Both the position numbers and the translations under genes were made by a program. A stretch of 64,000 nt of DNA from Aquibium pacificus (GTDB lineage: Bacteria; Pseudomonadota; Alphaproteobacteria; Rhizobiales; Rhizobiaceae), in contig NZ_JBDPGJ010000006.1 in assembly GCF_040839445.1 (NCBI RefSeq), positions 62,001 to 126,000 of the forward strand, read 5' to 3'. Positions within the stretch are counted from its first letter, which is position 1. Every line of letters starts with the position of its first letter. The notes under the pieces were generated by a model. That model saw only the letters and a list, made by a program, of their open reading frames with translations. It made no database searches and was not told the DNA's origin. This document shows positions 34,972 to 42,710 of the stretch, in pieces.

Positions 34972-35287
34972 TCCCGCCTCCAGCTTCCGGCCCGAAAGGA
35001 GCCGCGCGACCGGTGTCAGTACACCCATGTACGATTACAGGATTATGACGAGGCGGCCCAAAGCTGACGCACCCGGCGCGATCATGAGGTGTCGCTCCAG
35101 AAAAGCGGAATTTGAGTAGGGTCCGCTTCCAGGCGGTGACCAAGCTCGCCTGAACGACCGCATGAGGCGCGTTGCTGCCGCTGGCCTCCGAAGATGAAAA
35201 GGAAGCGCACCGCCAGCAGGCGTTGGACCTCCCTTGCTATGCGCCAAAATGTGCATATATTGTGCGGATGAGAGGTCGGAGATTACC

Positions 35288-35674
35288 ATGACCCACGCGC
35301 AGCTCGCACATTCCGCGGCGATCTCAGGTTTTGTCGATAGTCTGCAGGAGCCGCGCACACCTTACATCTCGCCGAAGCGCCTGTCGCAGGCGCTGGGCGT
35401 GAAGGTGGCCAATCTGGCGCAGTTGACCGGTGTCCATCGCAACACGCTCCGCAATCCTTCATCGGAGCGCCTGCAGGGCCGGATGCGCGAGATGGTCAAG
35501 GTAATCTCGGCCGCCACGGAACTCACCGGCGACGTCGACAAGGCGATCTACTGGTATCGCAACGAGCCGATCGCAGACTATGGCCACCGCACCGCGGCCG
35601 AGCTTGTCGCCGACGGCAAGGTCGAGGCGGTTCTGGCCTTCATCCGGGATCTCGAGAACGGGGCGCGCGGGTGA
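35288..35674 (+). CDS. Xre/MbcA/ParS-type antitoxin of a RES toxin pair
   Basis: A 128-residue protein with an N-terminal helix-turn-helix (SPKRLSQALGVKVANLAQLT and GVHRNTLRN) and a C-terminal MbcA/ParS-like toxin-binding domain. The latter contains DVDKAIYWYRNEPIADYGHR and TAAELVADGKVEAVLAFIRD, the characteristic DUF2384-type ending. ATG 35288 has GGAG just upstream; the open frame begins earlier at 35234 without a site. It overlaps the toxin gene by 4 bases. Such antitoxins neutralise the toxin and repress the shared promoter; AT-rich sequence at 35245-35270 is a plausible promoter. Confidence 0.85.
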   Translation: MTHAQLAHSAAISGFVDSLQEPRTPYISPKRLSQALGVKVANLAQLTGVHRNTLRNPSSERLQGRMREMVKVISAATELTGDVDKAIYWYRNEPIADYGHRTAAELVADGKVEAVLAFIRDLENGARG

Positions 35675-36195
35675 AGATCGCCCGCGTCGGCCCGGACGAG
35701 ATCTTCCATCGCTATCTGACGCCGAAATGGGCTTTCCTGCCAATCAGTGGAGCGGGCGCGGCGGTCGACGGCGGACGCTTCAATCGCCCGGGTGTCGAAG
35801 CGCTCTATCTGTCACGGGCGCCTCAGACGGCGCTCGAGGAATACAGGCAGGGCGCCAGCATCGTCCCGCCGGCGACGCTTGCCGCCTACAAGATCACGCT
35901 TGGCGACGTCACCGACCTTTCCCGAGGGTTCGACCCGAATGTCTGGGACGGCTCCTGGCAGCAATGGGATTGTGCCTGGCGGCAGATCGCCCGTATCGAA
36001 AAGAGAATTCCGCCGTCCTGGAAGCTGGCGGACGAAGTCATCACCGCAGGGTTGCGCGGTATTCTGTTTCCGTCGCTCCGTCACGCCGGCGGTACCAATC
36101 TGGTGATCTTTCCGGCCAACCTTGTCGAAGGAGACAAGGTCGCGGTTCATGATCCCGATCACCGGCTGCCGCAGGACCAGTCATCGTGGCCGTGA
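35671..36195 (+). CDS. RES-domain toxin
   Basis: A 174-residue protein with the conserved pattern that names the family: arginine in GGRFNRPGVEALYLS, glutamate in TALEEYRQG and serine in LFPSLRHAGGTNLVIF. RES toxins degrade NAD+ (some modify other targets) and arrest growth when the antitoxin is lost, which stabilises plasmids. Its length is standard. The gene follows the antitoxin with a 4-base overlap and converges on the scpB gene 44 bases away. Confidence 0.88.
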   Translation: MKIARVGPDEIFHRYLTPKWAFLPISGAGAAVDGGRFNRPGVEALYLSRAPQTALEEYRQGASIVPPATLAAYKITLGDVTDLSRGFDPNVWDGSWQQWDCAWRQIARIEKRIPPSWKLADEVITAGLRGILFPSLRHAGGTNLVIFPANLVEGDKVAVHDPDHRLPQDQSSWP

Positions 36196-36239
36196 GTTCG
36201 CGACTGTCGCTGAGTGCGCAACGAGGCAACGATCTCTGC

Positions 36240-36959
36240 TTAAGACAATTGGCCCTCAGTGACACCGTCCTCGGCCTCTTCACCGTCGTCCTCTCCGCTC
36301 GCCAACCCGACCGGAATATCCCCGGCCAGTAACTTCTCCTTCGACAGCAACCCCGCGTCCTCGAGCGCCTCGAAATCCGGCAGGTCGCGCAATGTGTCGA
36401 GGCCAAACTCCAACAGGAAGTTCTTGGTCGTGACGTAGGTGTAGGGCGCGCCAGGCGTCGGGCTGCGTGGACCGGAGGCGATCAGACCGGCGCCGCGCAT
36501 ATTGCCGATCAGATCGCGGCTGATCTCCTTGCCGAAGAAGCTCGACAATTCGGCCCGAGTGATGGGCTGGAAATAGGCGATGCACATCAGCACCAGCACG
36601 TCCGACTGCGTCAGGTTCGCAGCCTTTTCATTGCTGCCAACGGCGACGCGTATGGCATCGGCATAGGCCGGCCGGGTCAGGTGCTTCCAGCCGCCGGCGA
36701 CCGAAACCAGGTCATACGGCCGGCCGCGCAGTTCCTCGCGGATGTCGTCAATCAAAAGGTCGATGCTGCAGCCCTTACCGACGATCCGCGCCAGCGTCTC
36801 CCGGTCGACCGGTTCGCTGGCGGCGAAGATGGTCGCCTCGACGCGGTTCATCCATTCGCGCCAGCGCGCTTCCGGCGGCAGGTGATCCAACTCGCGATCA
36901 AGCAACGGTCGTTGCCCATCCCCATCTTCTCGGCGAGCCTTCGTCGAACGCGCCGCCAT
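36240..36959 (-). CDS. ScpB-like condensin accessory protein, plasmid type
   Basis: A 239-residue protein with the tandem winged-helix layout of ScpB: an N-terminal half with RVEATIFAASEPVDRETLAR and VSVAGGWKHLTRPAYADAIR, then a second half with LVLMCIAYFQPITRAELSSF, IGNMRGAGLIASGPRSPTPG and PYTYVTTKNFLLEFGLDTL. It ends in an acidic tail. ScpB normally works with ScpA kleisin and SMC in chromosome condensation, but no smc or scpA gene is in the window. The gene is 3 bases after a DUF1403 gene on the same strand, so the two form an operon. A role in plasmid DNA organisation is an inference. Confidence 0.85.
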   Translation of the reverse strand: MAARSTKARREDGDGQRPLLDRELDHLPPEARWREWMNRVEATIFAASEPVDRETLARIVGKGCSIDLLIDDIREELRGRPYDLVSVAGGWKHLTRPAYADAIRVAVGSNEKAANLTQSDVLVLMCIAYFQPITRAELSSFFGKEISRDLIGNMRGAGLIASGPRSPTPGAPYTYVTTKNFLLEFGLDTLRDLPDFEALEDAGLLSKEKLLAGDIPVGLASGEDDGEEAEDGVTEGQLS

Positions 36960-36962
36960 CGA

Positions 36963-37997
36963 TCATAGCCCGTAGATGCGGAAGGTCGGGCGACCGGACA
37001 GTTCGCGCACAGCGCCAAGCTCGACCAGTCGGTCGAACAGACGGCGCAGACCACGGTCGCTCATCCCGGCGATCTTTTTCGAGGCGACGATCGCGTCGTC
37101 GGTCAGCAGCTTGTCGACGACGATGTCCGCCGCCTTGGCCCGGAGTTTCGGCGCGACGCCGAGCAGCCGATCCGCGCGGCGCTCGAGTTCAGCGGAAAGA
37201 TCGATCGCCCGCAGCGCGGCGCGCGCCTGCGCGACAAGCAGACTTTTCGTCCGGGTTCCTTCATCCTCGATGCTCACCACCGCAAGGACGGTTCCTGATC
37301 GGCGCGGCCGACTGGCACCGAAACCCGCAATCACCTCTGCCCCCAGCAGCGGCACAGCATGTGCCCAGCCCAGGCGCTGCGCGACAAGAGCGTCGGCGAG
37401 CCAGGCGCTGACGGAGCGCCCAAAGCCGTGCCGTTCGGCGATCGCGATGGCGCCCGTTAGCGTTGCGACCATTCCGGCGCCGGCGCCGAGTCGCCGGAGA
37501 TCATTCGCCAGATCGCCGAGCACCTCATCGTCGGGGGCGTAGCCGAACTCTTCCAGCACCGCAGCGAGGTTTTTCTCCGTCAGCAATTCGTCCCCGGGCC
37601 GGGCTGCCAGCCGGCGCCAGGCGAGCAGCAAAAGCCCGGCGGGACCGACGGACAAAAAATCGCTCGGCCGCGTGAGCAGCACGGCATCGCGCAGCGCGCT
37701 TTCATCCTCGACGCGGCCGGCCTGCCGTGCCGCGACTGCGGCCGCCGAAAGCGCCAGGCGCTGCCGCCAGGCGCCGGCCCACCGCTCCTGCCGGCGGACC
37801 ACCGCATCGAGCGCGGCGATGGCGGCCCCGGCGACGAGGGCCATGTCCGCAACGTCCTTCCCCGCAAGGCTTTGCGCATCTGGGACGGCGCGGCGCAGCC
37901 ACGCCGGCACCGTTGCCATCGACGCGGTCGAAGGGACTTCGGCAAGCGTGGCGTGGTGGCGCGGAGAGGAGTTGGGACGCAGAATCATCTTGGACAC
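36963..37997 (-). CDS. DUF1403-family protein with a C-terminal winged-helix-like end
   Basis: A 344-residue, alanine-rich, mostly helical cytoplasmic protein. Segments such as WRQRLALSAAAVAARQAGRV with EDESALRDAVLL, SVGPAGLLLLAWRRLAARPG and WLADALVAQRLGWAHAVPLL match what I recall of DUF1403, found in rhizobial plasmids. The end reads ERRADRLLGVAPKLRAKAAD, then DRGLRRLFDRLVELGAVREL and SGRPTFRIYGL, which looks like a winged helix. No function is established. It is immediately upstream of scpB and divergent from a tyrosine recombinase gene. ATG 37988 is an alternative start. Confidence 0.68.
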   Translation of the reverse strand: MSKMILRPNSSPRHHATLAEVPSTASMATVPAWLRRAVPDAQSLAGKDVADMALVAGAAIAALDAVVRRQERWAGAWRQRLALSAAAVAARQAGRVEDESALRDAVLLTRPSDFLSVGPAGLLLLAWRRLAARPGDELLTEKNLAAVLEEFGYAPDDEVLGDLANDLRRLGAGAGMVATLTGAIAIAERHGFGRSVSAWLADALVAQRLGWAHAVPLLGAEVIAGFGASRPRRSGTVLAVVSIEDEGTRTKSLLVAQARAALRAIDLSAELERRADRLLGVAPKLRAKAADIVVDKLLTDDAIVASKKIAGMSDRGLRRLFDRLVELGAVRELSGRPTFRIYGL

Positions 37998-38062
37998 GAT
38001 GAATCATGGCGGCGCTTTTAGCAACCGGGTATGCAAAAAACCGCCGCGCCTGTCGACAACAC

Positions 38063-38097
38063 AAAACGAATGATAATGTTGCATTATCGTTCGTTTT
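38063..38097. repeat. 35-bp inverted repeat, candidate recombination core site or operator
   Basis: The arms AAAACGAATGATAATG (38063-38078) and CATTATCGTTCGTTTT (38082-38097) are complementary at 15 of 16 positions around a TTG centre. The size is like a Cre-lox or XerCD-type core site. It lies between the divergent DUF1403 and tyrosine recombinase genes, ending 16 bases before the recombinase start. It could equally be an operator for the two genes. Confidence 0.55.
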
Positions 38098-38113
38098 GCT
38101 CTTTATAGAGGAA

Positions 38114-39355
38114 ATGGCCGTTTTCGACGATCAAAAGCCCAAAAATCGCGTCGCGCAACCCTCCGGACCGTCCCACAGCACGGCGGCGGCGGACGATGTT
38201 TCTGCGGCGCAGCCGTCGTCCGAGCGCGCGGCGGCTGGCGCGGAGGATCTTCCTGACATCATCGACGTCGTCATGGAGATGGGCAAGATGCCAGAGGAGC
38301 CGCCGGCCGGACCCCAGGCGCCCTCCCCTTCTCTTCCGGTCATCTCGGACCCGCGCCTGCCGGCGCATCTGCAAGACCTCGCCGGGCGCGCTCGTGACTA
38401 TGTCGAGGCGGCGAGTTCGGCCAACACGCGGCGTGCCTACGCGTCGGACTGGAAGCATTTTTCGAGCTGGTGCCGCCGGCAGGGCGTCGAGATGTTTCCG
38501 CCTGACCCGCAAACCGTCGGACTCTACATCACCGCCCTCGCCTCCGGCAGTGCCGCAGGCACGGCCTCCGGAGACAAAAAATCGGTGGCGACCATCGAAC
38601 GGCGGCTTTCCTCCCTGTCCTGGAATTTTTCCCAGCGCGGCCAACCCCTGGACAGGAAGGACCGCCACATCGCCACCGTCATGGCCGGCATTCGCAACAG
38701 CCACGCAAAACCGCCGGTGCAGAAGGAAGCCATTCTCCCCGAAGACCTGATCGCCATGCTGGAAACGCTCGAGCGCGGCACCCTGCGCGGCCTGCGCGAC
38801 CGCGCCATGCTGCTGCTCGGCTTCGCCGGCGGCCTGCGCCGCTCCGAAATCGTCGGCCTCGACGTTTTGCGCGATCAAACCGAAGATTCTTCAGGTTGGA
38901 TCGAATTTTTCCCCGACAAGGGCATTCTGATCACCCTGCGCGGCAAAACCGGCTGGCGCGAGGTCGAGATCGGCCGCGGTTCGTCCGACGCGACCTGCCC
39001 GGTCGTGGCGCTCGAAACCTGGCTGAAATTCGCAAAAATCAGCCACGGCCCGCTGTTTCGAAGGGTGACAGGGCAAGGCAAAAAAGTCGGCGCCGAGCGG
39101 CTGAAGGATCAGGAAGTGGCACGCCTGGTCAAGCGCGCGGCACTCGCCGCCGGTGTCCGTGGCGATTTGTCGGAGGGCGAACGCGGAAAGCTGTTTGCCG
39201 GACACTCGTTGCGATCTGGCCTGGCCTCCTCGGCTGAGGTCGACGAGCGTTATGTGCAGAAGCAGCTCGGCCATGCTTCAGCGGAGATGACGCGCAAATA
39301 CCAGCGCCGCCGCGATCGATTCCGGATAAATCTCACGAAAGCATCGGGACTGTAG
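38114..39355 (+). CDS. Tyrosine recombinase/integrase (XerC/D-like)
   Basis: A 413-residue recombinase. After a low-complexity N terminus of about 90 residues comes a SAM-like core-binding domain (SSANTRRAYASDWKHFSSWC). The catalytic domain has arginine in GFAGGLRRSEIVGLD, lysine in LRGKTGWREVE, HSLRSGLASSAEV with histidine and arginine, LGHASAEMT with the second histidine and the nucleophile tyrosine in KYQRRRDRF. All key residues are present. ATG 38114 is chosen because AGAGGA precedes it; the frame is open from 38006. It may resolve plasmid dimers or act in integration; the inverted repeat just upstream is a candidate site. Confidence 0.87.
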   Translation: MAVFDDQKPKNRVAQPSGPSHSTAAADDVSAAQPSSERAAAGAEDLPDIIDVVMEMGKMPEEPPAGPQAPSPSLPVISDPRLPAHLQDLAGRARDYVEAASSANTRRAYASDWKHFSSWCRRQGVEMFPPDPQTVGLYITALASGSAAGTASGDKKSVATIERRLSSLSWNFSQRGQPLDRKDRHIATVMAGIRNSHAKPPVQKEAILPEDLIAMLETLERGTLRGLRDRAMLLLGFAGGLRRSEIVGLDVLRDQTEDSSGWIEFFPDKGILITLRGKTGWREVEIGRGSSDATCPVVALETWLKFAKISHGPLFRRVTGQGKKVGAERLKDQEVARLVKRAALAAGVRGDLSEGERGKLFAGHSLRSGLASSAEVDERYVQKQLGHASAEMTRKYQRRRDRFRINLTKASGL

Positions 39356-39374
39356 CGGCCCTCCCCTGCCCCAA

Positions 39375-39722
39375 TCAGTGTGCAATCGCAGAGGTCGGTT
39401 CGTTGGTCTCGCTGTCTTTGGATGACAAGGCGCGTAGCACCGCCTCAGGTTCCCTATCCATGATGCGAAGCAAGGTTCGTGCTGCACCGCTTGGCTGCCG
39501 CGCACCCTGCTCCCACTTTTTGTAGCCGGAAGGGCTGGTTCCTAGCACGGTCGCCATCTCATCCTGGGTCAGATCAAGCTTCTTGCGGATAGCCTTTGCA
39601 TCGACCGCACCGACATCGACAGTGTGGGCCTTAATACCCGGAACATCCTTGCCCTGTGCATGCGCCAAAGCTTCAGACATGGCCTGGATCAGATCGGTGC
39701 CGAATTTTGTCATCTCGCTCAT
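39375..39722 (-). CDS. Helix-turn-helix antitoxin (HigA/NadS-like)
   Basis: A 115-residue protein whose C-terminal half is an XRE helix-turn-helix (IRKKLDLTQDEMATVLGTSP, SGYKKWEQGARQPSGAART). The N-terminal half, with DLIQAMSEALAHAQGK, is like antitoxins that follow RelE/HigB-type toxins. It starts 4 bases inside the toxin gene end, in the toxin-first order usual for higBA. It would neutralise the toxin and repress the promoter. The gene converges on the recombinase gene with 19 bases between stops. Confidence 0.85.
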   Translation of the reverse strand: MSEMTKFGTDLIQAMSEALAHAQGKDVPGIKAHTVDVGAVDAKAIRKKLDLTQDEMATVLGTSPSGYKKWEQGARQPSGAARTLLRIMDREPEAVLRALSSKDSETNEPTSAIAH

Positions 39723-40057
39723 GTCCTGCTCCTATGCGCAGCCTTGATCGCCTTGGCGAACGCGGCAACCGCTTTCGCCTCATCAGGTTTCAGATCGACC
39801 TTCTCATTTTTGCCATACGCCAGCAGCGCATAGATAGGTGCGTCATCGCTGTACCAGTAGTAGATGACCCTCGCACCGCCGCGTTTGCCTCTACCTTTGG
39901 CGCCGAACCGCATCTTGCGGACGCCGCCGGTGCCTGGAATCTCGTCACCCACCTGCGGATTGGCCGCGAGAAAGTCGATCAGTTCCTTCCGTTCATCGTC
40001 GCTGAACAGCTCCGCCGCCTGCTTGATGAACAATGGTGTCTCAGCGACGGTCTGCAT
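39719..40057 (-). CDS. RelE/HigB-superfamily toxin
   Basis: A 112-residue basic protein. The segment TPLFIKQAAELFSDDERKEL followed by IDFLAANPQVGDEIPGTGGV then RKMRFGAKGRGKRGGARVIY and YALLAYGKNEKVDLKPDE matches the RelE-like family with the arginine/lysine-rich ribosome-dependent nuclease core. Toxins of this group cleave mRNA. ATG 40057 is preferred, with AGGAAG upstream; ATG 40075 is a possible earlier start. A palindrome at 40067-40083 covers the probable promoter. Confidence 0.85.
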   Translation of the reverse strand: MQTVAETPLFIKQAAELFSDDERKELIDFLAANPQVGDEIPGTGGVRKMRFGAKGRGKRGGARVIYYWYSDDAPIYALLAYGKNEKVDLKPDEAKAVAAFAKAIKAAHRSRT

Positions 40058-40066
40058 GCGCTTCCT

Positions 40067-40083
40067 ATAACCCAATGGGGTAT
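40067..40083. promoter_or_regulatory. Operator-like palindrome in front of the RelE/HTH toxin-antitoxin genes
   Basis: ATAACCCAATGGGGTAT has arms ATAaCCC and GGGgTAT around AAT and ends 10 bases upstream of the toxin start on the minus strand. TA operons are usually autorepressed at such a site by the antitoxin or its complex. Confidence 0.4.
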
Positions 40084-40206
40084 ATATGAGATGCAGACGA
40101 AAAAAGTCAATGGCGCCCTCGGCGCAGCGACGTCTTCAACTGATCGGTTATCCTTATCCTCTGCATCTGGAAAACTGCACTCAAAACGCACTCTGAGGCG
40201 CTCCGG

Positions 40207-41163
40207 ATGGCCGCCGACACCCAATATCGCTCTTCCCGTCGACCACAGGGACGGCAAATCGGCTATGCGCGCGTCTCAACAGACGAGCAGGCAACCGAAG
40301 CGCAGGAGATCGAGCTGCGCGCCGCCGGCTGCGACACCGTCATCCAGGAGCACGGCTCCGGCGCTTCTCGTGTCCGCCCTGCCCTCTCCAAGCTTGTCCG
40401 CGAGATCGGCGCCGGCGACACTCTCGTCGTTGTGCGTCTGGACCGCCTGGCGCGATCGGTCAGCCACCTGCTTGAGGTGATCGAGGATCTGACCTGCAGG
40501 AACGCTCATTTTCGGTCGCTACGGGATCCGATCGACACCACGACGCCGCAGGGCATGTTCTCGCTGCAGGTCCTCGGCGCCGTCGCGCAACTCGAGCGCG
40601 CGCTGATCTCGGAACGCACCAAGGCCGGGATCAAAGCGGCGAAATCCAAAGGCAAGCTGCCCGGCAACCCTGGAATCCGCGAGCGCCGGCCGGAAGCCCT
40701 TGCGAAGGTGACGGCCGCACAAAAAGCCGCCTTTGGCGCACGCATCCAGGCCACGGCCAGCCAGTGGCTCCCGACGGTGCGGCGGATGCGCCCCGACCAC
40801 ACCTGGGACGACATAGCTCGCGTGCTGCAGCAGCGCGGTGTTGACTGGACGCCGGAACGCCTCCGCCGCGCGGTGAAGTGGCTCGTCGCCGAGCATCTCG
40901 CCGATGCCGGCCTGCTCAGAAAGTCTCCTCCCCGCCTGCCCGAAGACCGGCTGATGACCCTGGTGGCCGGCATCCATGCCTCGAACCCGGACCTGACGTT
41001 GCGCGAGATCGCCGGCCAGCTCGAACGCTTGCATGAACGGACGCCCCGCGGCGGCTCGAAATGGTCGCCCTCCTCCATCAAGAACCTGATCGACCGAGCT
41101 CGCCGCTCTGGGCTCATCGCCGACGCGGTCGCGAAGTCGATCGTAGGCGCATCCGTTGGGTAG
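40207..41163 (+). CDS. Serine recombinase/resolvase with long C-terminal extension
   Basis: A 318-residue resolvase-family protein. The catalytic domain has the serine in IGYARVSTDEQATEAQEIEL, arginines in LVVVRLDRLARSVSHLLEVI, and GMFSLQVLGAVAQLERALIS followed by ERTKAGIKAAKSKGK. That is the normal 140-residue Tn3/gamma-delta core. The following 150 residues form one or two extra helical DNA-binding domains (LREIAGQLERLHERTPRGGS) instead of the short Hin-type helix-turn-helix. The gene converges on repC with 11 bases between them. Its place beside repABC suggests plasmid multimer resolution or inversion. Confidence 0.88.
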   Translation: MAADTQYRSSRRPQGRQIGYARVSTDEQATEAQEIELRAAGCDTVIQEHGSGASRVRPALSKLVREIGAGDTLVVVRLDRLARSVSHLLEVIEDLTCRNAHFRSLRDPIDTTTPQGMFSLQVLGAVAQLERALISERTKAGIKAAKSKGKLPGNPGIRERRPEALAKVTAAQKAAFGARIQATASQWLPTVRRMRPDHTWDDIARVLQQRGVDWTPERLRRAVKWLVAEHLADAGLLRKSPPRLPEDRLMTLVAGIHASNPDLTLREIAGQLERLHERTPRGGSKWSPSSIKNLIDRARRSGLIADAVAKSIVGASVG

Positions 41164-41174
41164 CCGAGACATCG

Positions 41175-42515
41175 TCACCAGCCCTTTTTCTTCATGCTGT
41201 CACGTAGCGCGCTGCTGATCTCCAGCGAACTGGCGCCGGCCCTAGTTTCAGCGACCTGCCCTCCCTGCGTACCTCCAGCGACCCCTGACGCCGCGGCCTT
41301 CTCCAGCGCTCCCATTCTGGCGTTGAGCAACGCTGTAATCATCGGCCAGACCGAGAATTTTTGTTGCCGGGCACGCTCCACCAGATCGCGCAGATAGCCG
41401 CCACGGCTGCGGATGTGCTCGGCCCTTTGTAGGATCGCGGCCAGCGCAATCGCCGCATGCTGCGGACCCATGACCTCGGCCGCCTCCTGCCAGGCGCTTG
41501 GGCTGATCCCCATGCTTGGCCGGGCTCGATCGGCGGCGGCGGCAAGATCTCGCCAGGTCCGGATTTGGCCACCCTCGGCGTAGGGCAAAATATCCGGGCA
41601 GGCGCTCAGCACCATCCCCAATGGCAGATCCCGTCTTGGCAGGCTCCGCACGTTGTCGGTATGCTCGGCGGTGCCGCTGGGTTCCTCTTTTTTTCCTAAG
41701 CCATATTCAGTTTCACCGGTAGGATTAAAGTCTGAGTTTGAATTTTGTATGTGGCGCTCGGTATGAGACTCATTGGCGCTCGAATCTTGTGATTTGACGA
41801 ATGATTCCAACGTCTGATGGACATCGGCCCAGAGATCTTCCAGTTCGTCGGCAAGCACCTCGAGCACCTGGCGAGGCGCCGTCCGCGGCAGCCGAGCGAT
41901 GATCGCCTCATAGCGGCGCTGAAAGCCACGCCAGTTGCCGGGCACGCTCTCGTTGATGCCGGCATCGATCATCTTGGACACGTCGCGCCTGCAGATAGTC
42001 AGCCGCTCCTTGACCACTCGGAACGCCTTGCGCTCGGCCGCGACGGCTTCGGCCAGCTCCCGAAACTCCGCGGCACGTGCCAGGATAGGGGACAGATCGA
42101 AGCCATAAGCCTGCTCGATCGCTCCGCCCTGCCCTTTCCGGGCGAAGCGCTTGCCGTTAGGGCTGTCCCTGCGGATGATCAGGCCTGAGATCACCAGATT
42201 AGCCAGATGACGCCGCAGCGTCGCCGGGGACATGCCGTTCGCCCGACGGATGAGTTGCTCGTTCGAGGGGAAGACAACCAAGTTGCCTTCCCCGCTGAGT
42301 TCCTCGCCGCGATGGAACGTCAGTAGGGCATCGAGGATCGAGAGAGCGCGATCTGTCGCCCCGAGGACCTCCTTGGCGTCGCGTATGTCCCTGAACACCT
42401 GCCATTTGGAGACCTTGGCCCCCTGATCGATATTCCTCGCCGTCACCTGGCTTGAAATCAGGCCGAGCGTCATCGGCCGCCGCCCGAAGGGCGTCGTTGC
42501 AATATGGGTCTGCAT
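41175..42515 (-). CDS. repC: RepC replication initiator
   Basis: A 446-residue initiator of repABC plasmids. The N-terminal part (WQVFRDIRDAKEVLGATDRA, LSILDALLTFHRGEEL) and the winged-helix region (VFPSNEQLIRRANGMSPATL, RRHLANLVISGLIIRRDSPN) are typical. The C-terminal domain contains LPLGMVLSACPDILPYAEGG and YLRDLVERARQQKFSVWPMI. RepC is the only protein strictly required to start replication, and the origin lies within its gene. It is transcribed after repB on the minus strand, separated by 195 bases that hold an antisense RNA gene. Confidence 0.92.
   Translation of the reverse strand: MQTHIATTPFGRRPMTLGLISSQVTARNIDQGAKVSKWQVFRDIRDAKEVLGATDRALSILDALLTFHRGEELSGEGNLVVFPSNEQLIRRANGMSPATLRRHLANLVISGLIIRRDSPNGKRFARKGQGGAIEQAYGFDLSPILARAAEFRELAEAVAAERKAFRVVKERLTICRRDVSKMIDAGINESVPGNWRGFQRRYEAIIARLPRTAPRQVLEVLADELEDLWADVHQTLESFVKSQDSSANESHTERHIQNSNSDFNPTGETEYGLGKKEEPSGTAEHTDNVRSLPRRDLPLGMVLSACPDILPYAEGGQIRTWRDLAAAADRARPSMGISPSAWQEAAEVMGPQHAAIALAAILQRAEHIRSRGGYLRDLVERARQQKFSVWPMITALLNARMGALEKAAASGVAGGTQGGQVAETRAGASSLEISSALRDSMKKKGW
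41690..41800. other. Probable replication origin (AT-rich block inside repC)
   Basis: In repABC plasmids oriV is located within the repC coding sequence in an AT-rich block between the two RepC domains. Here 41690-41800 is the most AT-rich part of repC and corresponds to the poorly conserved serine/asparagine-rich linker. Position is inferred from family knowledge only. Confidence 0.35.
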
Positions 42516-42580
42516 TTCCCTTTACCTTTTGTTAGGCAAAAGAAATCCGCCCGCCGAAACGGCGCAGAGTACAAAGACTC

Positions 42581-42609
42581 TTGACGGTGATTCCGGGAAA
42601 TGCGATTCT
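42581..42609 (+). promoter_or_regulatory. Promoter of the counter-transcribed RNA
   Basis: TTGACG at 42581-42586 and GATTCT at 42604-42609 are separated by 17 bases on the plus strand, against the direction of repABC. This is the expected place and polarity for the incompatibility antisense RNA promoter in the repB-repC gap. Confidence 0.5.
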
Positions 42610-42615
42610 CTAGCT

Positions 42616-42664
42616 ACCACACTACGAGAAGGGCTTCCGGAACCTGTTTCGGGGGCCTTTTTCT
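42616..42664 (+). ncRNA. repABC counter-transcribed RNA (ctRNA, incompatibility RNA)
   Basis: An RNA of about 50 nucleotides would start near 42616 and end in the T-rich run at 42658-42664. In repABC plasmids such a small antisense RNA from the repB-repC gap pairs with the repC leader and represses RepC synthesis, fixing copy number and incompatibility group. Evidence here is position, orientation, a good promoter and a terminator hairpin. Confidence 0.62.
42631..42664 (+). terminator. Intrinsic terminator of the ctRNA
   Basis: GGGCTTCCGGAA at 42631-42642 can pair with TTCGGGGGCC at 42648-42657, with some G-U pairs, followed by TTTTTC. The hairpin is also the likely regulatory structure in the opposite repBC mRNA. 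Confidence 0.5.
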
Positions 42665-42710
42665 TTGCCGCCGGTTTTACGGATGAGACGGTCATCTCGC
42701 GGCGCTTATC

